Part shown: positions 55,649 to 64,000 of the stretch, piece after piece
Position numbering within the stretch: the first letter of the stretch is position 1
Layout: each line of letters begins with the position of its first letter
From: Ovis canadensis
Lineage: Eukaryota > Chordata > Mammalia > Artiodactyla > Bovidae
Direction: 5' to 3'
Length of the DNA: 64,000 bases
Assembly (NCBI RefSeq): GCF_042477335.2
Contig: NC_091248.1
Coordinates: forward strand, 121,294,501 to 121,358,500
Position numbers and translations under genes: made by a program
The notes under the pieces: generated by a model
Told to the model about the DNA's origin: nothing
Seen by the model: only the letters and a program-made list of their open reading frames with translations
Databases searched by the model: none

Positions 55649-56337
55649 GTCTCAGTATGTGTCTTTATTTTGGATATTGTTCCTGAGGTTAATTCGTAAA
55701 TGAGTTCTATTTAACTGGCTTAAAGAAAAGTTGGCACTTAAAAGCAAATAATTCTAAGCGCAAGAGAAATTAAGCTAAATTTGGATTTCAGGTTCATGTG
55801 AACTGGGAAATATCCAGTATCAAATTGACACTTGGTATTAATGTTTGATGATGTATATGTGTCAGTACTCACACTGACAGTTGAGGTGTCTTTGGTAACT
55901 AACAGGACAGAGCTCACATGTGACGCCAGAGAATGCTTCCTTATTGCCTCAGGCTCTGCCTGTGGTGGAAAATTGGTTGAGATTTAATGTACTTGAAAGT
56001 ATGCGCTTGCAAATTAAATCTAAATATATAGAAAATTGGCCAAGATAAATTTTAGGACCCATCATATGGGAAATATTCAGTACTGAATTGATATCCGCTA
56101 ATGAAAGTGGTTTAAGCGTGTTGGTTTGATAATATAGACATGTCTAGAGTTATCCATATTAAGTATAATATTTCTGTTGTGTGTAAGTTTACTAGAGGTC
56201 AAATAAGACCTCATTCTGTTATGAATTTGTCAACAAAAAAAGTAATTCAATGTGGAGAAAACTTTAAGGAACCTAAGATATGTGTTTTCAGTAAGAGAAG
56301 ATATGAAGAATATATATACCCAGTGAGACACTGGGTA

Positions 56338-56386
56338 AAACATATATATATATACATGTGTATATATATATAGACACACATATATA
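56338..56386. repeat. TA-rich microsatellite
   Basis: acatatatatatacatgtgt and related TA/CA units before a Bov-tA. Confidence 0.8.
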
Positions 56387-56387
56387 C

Positions 56388-56606
56388 GACTTCCCTGGTG
56401 GCTCAGAAGGTAAAGCGTCTGTCTACAATGTGGGAGACCCGTGTTCGATCCCTTGGTTGGGAAGATCCCCTGAAGAAGGAAATGGCAGTCCACTCCAAGA
56501 CTATTGCCCAGAAAATCCCATGGACAGAGGAGCCTGGTAGGCTACAGCCCATGGGATCACAAAGAGTCGGACACGACTGAGCAACTTCACTTTCACTTTC
56601 ACACAC
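56388..56606 (+). mobile_element. Bov-tA SINE
   Basis: Full forward copy from gacttccctggtggctcaga to ctttcactttcacacac. Confidence 0.9.
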
Positions 56607-56689
56607 ACATATACATATATATGGAAAAGAGTTATGCATGTCAGGATTTCCTGAGACTGGATTGAATTTAGTTGGATAAATGAACTTTT

Positions 56690-57655
56690 TTCCCCTGATA
56701 GGATTCTTTTCTTTTTTTTAAACCTTGAGCTTTTGATTTTATATTGGGGTGTAACTGACAATGTTGTGGCACTTTCAGGTGAACAGCGAGTGGACTCAGC
56801 CATACATACACATGTATGCATTCTCCGTCAACCCCCCGTCCCATCCAGGCTGCCACATAACATTCAGCAGAGTTCCACGTGCTGTACAATATGTCCTGTT
56901 GGCTATCCATTTTCCCTATAGCAGTGTGTACATGACCTTCCCAGAGCCACTAACTATCCCTTCTCCCTGGCAACTGTAAGTTTGTTGTTCTCACTAAAAA
57001 TCGTTTTATAAGTAATTTGTGTTCATTCGTATCATTTCTTTTAGATTCCACATAGAAAGGGCATCATATGATATTTCTTTTCTCTGTCTAACTTACCTCA
57101 CTCTGTATGACATTTTCTAGGTCTATCCATGTTGCTGCAAATGGCATTATTTCATTCTTTTTCATGGCCGACCAATATTCCATTCTATATATGTACAACA
57201 GGATTTCCCAGTGGCTCAGTGGTAAAGAATCTGCCTGCAATGCAGGAGCCACAGGAGGCGCAAGTTCAATCCCTGGGTCTGGAAGATCCCCTGGAGGAGG
57301 GCATGGCAACCCACTCCAGTATTCTTGCCTGGAGAATCCCATGGACAGAGGAGCCTGGTGGGCTATAGTCCACAGGGTCACAAAGAGTCAGACATGACTG
57401 CAGGGACTGAGCTCACACACAGGCATGTATGTGCCCATCTTTACCCATTCCTCTGTCGATAGATGCTTAGGTTGCTTCCATGTCTTGGCTGTCAAAAACA
57501 GTGCTGCAATGAACACTGGGGTGCACAGATCCTTTCGGATCATGTTTTTCTCCAGATACATGTCCAGGAGTGGGATTGTAGGGTCATATAGTAGCTGTAT
57601 TTTTAGTTTTTTAAGGAACCTCCATTCTGTTCTCCATAGGGGTAAATGAATCTTG
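56690..57655 (-). mobile_element. L1 3' segment, split by a Bov-tA
   Basis: Reverse L1: ttttattttatattggggtg-like tail side, then tctgtcgatagatgcttagg and ttttaaggaacctccattct. Interrupted at 57201-57424. Confidence 0.78.
57201..57424 (+). mobile_element. Bov-tA SINE inside L1
   Basis: Full forward copy from ggatttcccagtggctcagt to gactgagctcacacac. Confidence 0.9.
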
Positions 57656-59571
57656 TCGAGAGTAAGCTGAGACTTAAATTTGTTTTTTTCTTTCTGTTCA
57701 GAGAAAAATTTTCTTGGAATGCCATTTTTGAGAACAGATTATATGAGTTTCTTTGCCTTTAAGGAGGGAACGGGGCAAGCCACAACCTTTGTAAGTATGA
57801 CATAACCCAAAGACATTACATAGACTGATTAGAAGCAAAATGGGTGGACTAGTCGACTTCCACTAGACCTTGAGCCTCAGTATATGCTCTTTGTAACATC
57901 AGCAGACTAAGTGACCCACAAGTAGGTGGTGGCACAATTTAATGTAAAGAAACTTTTAGATAAAGAAATATAAATGAAATAAAAATTTTTTTTTAAGATA
58001 AGGAAGCTTTAAGGAAAGAAAATACAAATAAGAGCTTTAGGTGAACTTTTAGAAATAACTACATTTTAGGATCTCTCCAGATATTCAACAAATTGACAGT
58101 TAAAATTGTGCTAATGTAAGTTAAGTGATAAGTTCAAAATAAGTTTAATTGAGTAAATGAACTTTAAAAGTAAGCTGGTACAAAACTTCAATTTGGCTTT
58201 TCTCTCTGTTAAAAAGAGACAAGATTTTAAATTGCCATTGATAACAGGTTTTTAAGTTTCTTTACCTCTTAAATGATCTGTTCTGTATTTGCCTTTGAAA
58301 TCATTTATTATTACTTTGGCTAAATGAATAACTATTTTTCACAATGACCCATGCTCCTATCTGAGTGTCCTAAACCCTTTTGATATTTATTGACAAAACT
58401 TCCTTAATCAAATTCTAATGAAGTACTTTTGACCTCTAGCTAAGATTGGTATGCTTCAAAGGGCCTCTGAAACATCCCAAAGAGAGATATTAAACTAATT
58501 AGGTTCATTTGGTACGTTGAATTGCATGGGAAGTATTGTGAAATGAGTAATAAATCTCCTCAGGTTATATAGCATGATAAATATTACTAATACAGATATC
58601 CTAGAAATCATATGGGATTCCTAAAATTCTAATATATCCTGGTAAAATGTTATCAGTCATAATTCTAGTTACTATCTTAAACTGTTGCCACAGTCATAAT
58701 CAAGTTCTTTGTCAATTGCATTGTAATCAGATTTTTAAAACATGCCTTCTTAAGTCTTTTGTCATTATTGACAGTTATGGTTTTGTTCTGATGTTTTTGC
58801 AAAAATGCTTCCTCTTTTAGAAGATTTATAGAAAGGACCTTTGGATAAACACAAGTTTCTGACTTTCAGACCATAATGCTGAACTAGGTAAGAAATAAAA
58901 AATTAATGGAAAACCTGATGGCTTCACAAAGATTAACAAAAGGACTGAATGAACAAATATGCTTATAACTTTCATAGTTTCTATCTGAAAAATTACTGGT
59001 TTGAATCTGTGTTTTTCAAGTGTAATAAAGTCTTCTCAATTTAATTATAACTTATAGAAATTTGGTAACTTATACTTTTGTAAGCAAAATTGAAACATTT
59101 ATTTTTTCTCTCTACCTTATCTGTCCAGAGATTGAAAACTGTTAGGTTTCCAGTAGCTTTAAGTTAGGATATCTATAAGTTAGGAAGGCCATCTCACTAA
59201 CAGCTACAGAAATCTCAAGGAATTTTGGTGACCTTGAGAAGGGAGGAGTTCACCTAGATCTGGTAGACAAAAGCCCTTGGCATTTCCTAGCTCTGAGAGT
59301 ATTTTTTTTAAGTATAGTCCGACCTTCTTTATAAAAGTTTCAGCAAAGCCAAAAAAAAAAAAGAAGTCTATGATCAAATATAGTTATGTAAATCATCAGG
59401 TTGAGTTTATTGAAACCAGACATTTGGCACACAAACGAGTCTTAATTTGGTTATTTTTGGTAAAAACAAGGGTAATTTTAGGAAGAAAGATGTTTTAAAG
59501 AATGTTAAATCCCAGTTAGTTGATGGAGGTGTGTATCTACTAAGACTCATTTCCTGGATAGTTCTTTGCTG

Positions 59572-59785
59572 TTATGGTGTGTGTGTGCTTAGTCACATTA
59601 GTCATGTCTGACTCTGTGACCCTAGGAACTGTATGTAGCCAGCCAGACTCCTCTGTCCACAGGATTCTTCAAACAAGAATACTGAAGTGGGTTGCCATGC
59701 CCTCCTCCAGAGGATCTTCCTGACCCAGGGATCAACCTGGGTCTCCTGGCAGATTTTTAAACTGCTGAGCCACTGAGGAAGCCCT
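59572..59785 (-). mobile_element. Bov-tA SINE
   Basis: Full reverse copy, head ctgagccactgaggaagccc. Confidence 0.9.
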
Positions 59786-59937
59786 GTTACTGTATATTAA
59801 TGTATAATTTTGATTGAATTATTAGAAGACACTCCAAGTTTGTTTCTGAAGCTTATCTCAGTAATCTTTGGATGAAGATCAGATGCCTCACGACCTGCAA
59901 CCAAGACTCCAACCAGGATGGAAAGACTTTTTAATCT

Positions 59938-61020
59938 ACTTACATGCTAGTAAAGTAATGCTCAAAATTCTCCAAGCCAGGCTTCAGCAATACGTGAACC
60001 ATGAACTCCCTGACGTTCAAGCTGGTTTTAGAAAAGGCAGAGGAACCAGAGATCAAATTGCCAACATCCGCTGGATCATGGAAAAAGCGAGAGAGTTCCA
60101 GAAACACATCTATTTCTGCTTTATTGACTATGCCAAAGCCTCTGACTGTGTGGATCACAATAAACTGTGGAAAATTCTGAAAGAGATGGGAATACCAGAC
60201 CACCTGACCTGCCTCTTGAGAAATCTGTATGCAGGTCAGGAAGCAACAGTTAGAACTGGACATGGAACAACAGACTGGTTCCAAATAGGAAAAGGAGTAC
60301 GTCAAGGCTGTTTATTGTTACCCTGCTTATTTAACTGCTATGCAGAGTACATCATGAGAAACGCTGGGCTGGAAGAAACACAAGCTGGAATCAAGATTGC
60401 CAGGAGAAATATCAATAACCTCAGATATGCAGATGACACCACCCTTATGGCAGAAAGTGAAGAGGAGCTAAAAGCGTCTTGATGAAAGTGAAAGAGGAGA
60501 GTGAAATGTTGGCTTAAAGCTCAACATTCAGAAAACAAAGATCATGGCATCTGGTCCCATCACTTCATGGGAAATAGATGGGGAAACAGGAGAAACGGTG
60601 TCAGACTTTATTATTTGGGGCTCCAAAATCACTGCAGATGGTGACTGCAGCCATGAAATTAAAAGACGCTCACTCCTTGGAAGAAAAGTTATGACCAACC
60701 TAGATAGCATATTCAAAAGCAGAGACATTACTTTGCCGACTAAGGTCCGTCTAGTCAAGGCTATGGTTTTTCCTGTGGTCATGTATGGATATGAGAGTTG
60801 GACTGTGAAGAAGGCTGAGAGCTGAAGAATTGATGCTTTTGAAGTGTGGTGTTGGAGAAGACTCTTGAGAGTCCCTTGGACTGCAAGGAGATCCAACCAG
60901 TCCATTCTAAAGGAGATCAGCCCTGGGATTTCTTTGGAAGGAATGATACAAAAGCTGAAACTCCAGTATTTTGGCCACCTCATGCAAACAGTTGATGAAC
61001 TGAACTGAACTGAACTGAAC
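59938..61020 (+). mobile_element. BovB LINE 3' half with a largely open RT segment
   Basis: Forward BovB, 1.08 kb. One frame is open from 59868 to 60482 and shows RT motifs: FRKGRGTRDQIANIRWIMEK, FCFIDYAKASDCVDHNKLWK, GVRQGCLLLPCLFN and YADD near 60427. The frame closes at 60480-60482, and the BovB 3' terminus with gaact repeats ends at 61020. It cannot mobilise: the endonuclease half is missing. BovB spread between ruminants and reptiles by horizontal transfer (established). Confidence 0.93.
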
Positions 61021-61214
61021 TAGCTCATGCACAGTGAAATTGAAGGGAATTTGACTGTTGGATTAATTCTTACTTCTAAAGGCCCCTGCACTGGACTGGT
61101 CTGTAGAGAGGACTGCTGACCTCAAACTCACCTTAAAACGACACTCAAACAGAAGAAACTGCACTATGCTAGGAAGAGAAGAGAATGACGTCAGAAGTGG
61201 ACAGCTTAGCCAAG

Positions 61215-61400
61215 ATGCTGGACCTGATTTTTATGATCATTTATAATGTTTTCTTGACTCTTTTGACCTTTGCATATAAATAAAATGTTTTCTATCATGG
61301 ACAAGATCCTATGTTAGTTTTAAAAAATCAATCCAATTGTTGGGTTTGTGGCCAATTACCTGTGTCTAGTACTTCTGGGTTGCCTTGATGGATTTCTTTC
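61215..61400 (+). pseudogene. ERV env 5' remnant with CWVC motif
   Basis: An ATG at 61215 opens a hydrophobic leader-like stretch; in the same frame, 41 codons on, comes CWVC at 61338-61349, the surface-subunit CXXC motif of gamma-type retroviral Env. Stops at 61281-61283 and 61386-61388 and a BovB insertion at 61427 break it. It is non-functional. Confidence 0.55.
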
Positions 61401-61426
61401 CTCTCAGCCTCTTATTGGATAACCCT

Positions 61427-61746
61427 TCAGTTCAGTTCAGTTCAGTCGCTCAGTTGTGTCCGACTCTTTGTGACCCCATGAATCGCAGCACGCCAGGCCT
61501 CCCTGTCCATCACCAATTCCCGGAGTTCACTCAGACTCTCGTCCATTGAGCCAGTGATGCCATCCAGCCATCTCATCCTCGGTCGTCCCCTTCTCCTCCT
61601 GCCCCCGATCCCTCCCAGCATCAGAGTCTTTTCCAATGAGTCAACTCTTCTCATGAGGTGGCCAAAGTACTGGAGTTTCAGCTTTAGCATCAGTCCTTCC
61701 AAAGAAATCCCAGGGTTGATCTCCTTCAGAATGGATTGGTTGGATT
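61427..61746 (-). mobile_element. BovB LINE 3' fragment in the env region
   Basis: Reverse BovB 3' end of 320 bp starting at a clean (ttcag)n terminus; little diverged, so a young insertion. Confidence 0.9.
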
Positions 61747-62411
61747 AGGAAATTTATTTTAGAAAAAAGACTGTTCCATCCTGTTTTGTCTACTCGAGAT
61801 ATTATTAAATGGGATCCTCCCACCTGGCCAATTAATAATGCCTGCTCTGACCCTGGACATACATTTATATTTTCTTTTAGGGTCACTCAAACTCAATCAG
61901 AACAATGACCTAAGTCTCAGTCAAAGACTGTAACCTTTCATCTATTTAAAGGAAAACTCCCATAATAATGGGATGGATCTATATGGTTTACACCAGGCTG
62001 TGGTTGTTTAAATTTGAAGACCCCCCCCCCCTTTATCTTGGGAACAGTTAAATTATACTAAGGATAATCAGCCTAATAACAGTAGGAAATTAACCTGAGT
62101 GTCTTATGAACAGTGCCAATATATAATTTTCCTAAAAACAATAAAGATTGGTACAGAATACACTAAGTAAAATGATCTAAGGATATATTGGGCTACACCT
62201 AATGGAAGTTCTTGGCTAAATTCTCACTTATGACTTTAATAATACTGTCAGTTATGTTACTTTTCTTTGCCAGTTTTACACGATTGTTGTTTATGTCAAT
62301 TACCAAATATGTAATGGAGACTCCAGTGAAAATAATGACTAGGTGACTTGCAGCAGTTGATGAAATATATCATTCTGTATACAGTCAATGACTGTAATAG
62401 TGTAACTCTAG

Positions 62412-62433
62412 CGACTTAGCAGCAGCAGCAGCA
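62412..62433 (+). repeat. SINE tail remnant with (GCA)n
   Basis: gcgacttagcagcagcagca is the usual 3' end of a Bov-A2 SINE; the body was not seen. Confidence 0.5.
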
Positions 62434-62654
62434 GATATGGGAAGATGCAATAATAGAGAATGTTTTCCTGACCCATAACTAGAAAATAGATGTCCAGAGA
62501 TCTCTGGTTATTAAAACGTAGTCCAGGAATAGCACATTGAATGACCTATCGGCAGAATCTTCTCCAGAACTGGGAAGGAGCCTTCCTAGCAGCGTGGGAC
62601 AAAATGGCCATGAAATGCCTTCCAGTAGGGTCAGATCTGTAACCATGAGGGGGC

Positions 62655-63091
62655 CTGTCAACCACAAATTGGCACTCGCCAATGGCATCTGGGTCTTGCC
62701 CAGTGGCTCAGTGGTAAACAATCCACCTGCAGTGCAAGAGATGTAGGTTTAATTCTGGGCAGGGAAGATCCCCTGGAGGAAGGCCTGGCAACCCACTGCA
62801 GTATTCCTGCCAGAAATATCCCGTGGACAGTGGAGCCTGGCGGGCTACAGTCCATGGGGTCACTCAGAATCAGACAACGACTGAAGCCACTGAGTACGCA
62901 GCAGGCAAGGGCATTCGCATCTGCCTCTACAGACACTGAACCCTGTGCTGCTGCAGCTGCTGACCTTCGACCGGCCCTGAAGGGAGTTCAGAGTGGAGAA
63001 CGAGGCGAGGCACTCTGTGCTCCAGGGAAACTGGCGGAACAGGTCCTTAGATCCTTAGATATTTGAAGAACTGATTTCATGATCCCAATCC
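62655..63091 (+). mobile_element. ERV 3' LTR, 5' part, split by a Bov-tA
   Basis: Begins tgtcaaccacaaattgg, parallel to the 5' LTR start; resumes after a SINE and matches the tgaagggagttcag to gatcccaatc block before a BovB insertion cuts it. The rest lies beyond the window. Confidence 0.72.
62692..62910 (+). mobile_element. Bov-tA SINE inside the 3' LTR
   Basis: Forward copy from gtcttgcccagtggctcagt to cgcagcaggcaag; ggcatctg and cgcatctg on either side look like a short target duplication. Confidence 0.88.
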
Positions 63092-64000
63092 TTCAGTTCA
63101 ATTCAGTTCAGTTCAGCTGCTCAGTCGTGTCTGACTCTTTGCGACCCCATGAATCGCAGCACACCAGGCCTCCCTGTCCATCACTAACTCCCAGAGTTCA
63201 CTCAGACTCATGTCCATCGAGTCGGTGATGCCATCCAGCCATCTCATCCTCCTTTTCCTCCTGCCCCCAATCCCTCCCAGCATCAGAGTCTTTTCCAATG
63301 AGTCAACCCTTCGCATGAGATGGCCAAAATACTGGAGTTTCAGCTTTAGCATCATTCTTTCCAAAGAAATCCCAGGGCTGATCTCCTTCACAATGGACTG
63401 GCTGGATCTCCTTGCAGTCCAAGGGACCCTCAAGAGTCTTCTCCAACACCACACTTCAAAAGCATCAAATTCTTCGGTGCTCAGCTTTCTTCACAGTCCA
63501 ACTCTCACATCCATACATGACCACAGGAAAAACCATAGCCTTGACTAGACGGACCTTTGTTGGCAAAGTAATGTCTCTGCTTTTGAATATGCTATCTAGG
63601 TTTGTCATCACTTTTCTTCCAAGGAGTGAGCGTCTTTTAATTTCATGGCTACAGTCACCGTCTGCAGTGATTTTGGAGCCCCCAAAAATAGAGTCTGACA
63701 CTGTTTCCCCATCTATTTCCCATGAAGTGATGGGACCAGATGCCATAATCTTTGTTTTCTGAATGTTGAGCTTTAAGCCAACATTTCACTCTCCTCTTTC
63801 ACTTTCATCAAGACGCTTTTAGCTCCTCTTCACTTTCTGCCATAAGGGTGGTGTCATCTGCATATCTGAGGTTATTGATATTTCTCCTGGCAATCTTGAT
63901 TCCAGCTTGTGTTTCTTCCAGCCCAGCGTTTCTCATGATGTACTCTGCATAGCAGTTAAATAAGCAGGGTGACAATATACAGCCTTGACGTACTCCTTTT
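63092..64000 (-). mobile_element. BovB LINE, runs off the window end
   Basis: Reverse BovB beginning at the (ttcag)n terminus and continuing through the RT region to the end. Closely similar to the 59938-61020 copy in opposite orientation. Confidence 0.92.

Larger units (their letters stand above)
53077..62654 (+). mobile_element. Degraded ERV1-like provirus interior with nested insertions
   Basis: Sequence between the two LTRs, cut up by Bov-tA, BovB and L1 insertions. A possible gag-position frame lies at 54071-54373 and an env-like start at 61215; no intact pol was seen. 53077-54670, 55650-56340, 57656-59570 and 61750-62690 hold no other recognised feature. The interior is clearly non-functional, with many stops. 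Confidence 0.6.

Noticed and set aside
59868..60482. Host reverse-transcriptase-like gene
   Set aside because: It is part of a BovB LINE with the diagnostic gaact-repeat 3' terminus; not a domesticated gene.

Overview
This window is mammalian nuclear DNA from a ruminant, almost certainly a bovid. The genes have vertebrate GT-AG exon structure. The introns are packed with ruminant-lineage retroelements: BovB LINE fragments, Bov-tA and BOV-A2 SINEs, and tRNA-Glu-derived CHR SINEs. No bacterial, plasmid or CRISPR-like content was found. Cattle, sheep, goat and buffalo cannot be told apart from the sequence alone.

Positions 1-36482 (+ strand) hold CLCN1, the skeletal-muscle voltage-gated chloride channel ClC-1. 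The window opens inside coding exon 1, whose last 48 nt are present. Exons 2-23 follow complete to the stop codon, giving 945 codons of sense sequence. Every exon length equals the human exon length as recalled, except exon 17, which is 3 nt longer. Selectivity, gating and CBS-domain segments are all intact. An extra 79-nt exon (7a) lies in intron 6; it is the counterpart of the MBNL-regulated exon 7a known from mouse and human. Introns 7, 12, 14, 16 and 20 are swollen by nested retroelements.

Positions 40929-47561 (- strand) hold FAM131B in seven coding exons (360 codons plus stop), convergent with CLCN1. Its start codon lies in a strong CpG island (about 46680-48060), with a CCAAT box, a GC box and a CGC trinucleotide run just upstream. 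The 4.4 kb between the two stop codons probably contains both 3' UTRs.

From 48060 to the end no host gene was recognised. The region is a stack of transposons: a BovB copy carrying an endogenous gammaretrovirus-like provirus (5' LTR near 52620-53076, env-like remnant near 61215-61400, 3' LTR from about 62655). That provirus was later hit by Bov-tA, L1 and more BovB insertions, the last running off the window end.

No new biological system was found. The points most worth a second look are: exon 7a as a same-length, same-phase duplicate of exon 7; three GC splice donors in one gene; a triplicated 38-bp branch-point/pyrimidine module in the 173-nt intron 21; a frameshifted, unidentified coding-like relic in intron 12 with an inverted second copy of its 3' end; and the layered provirus.
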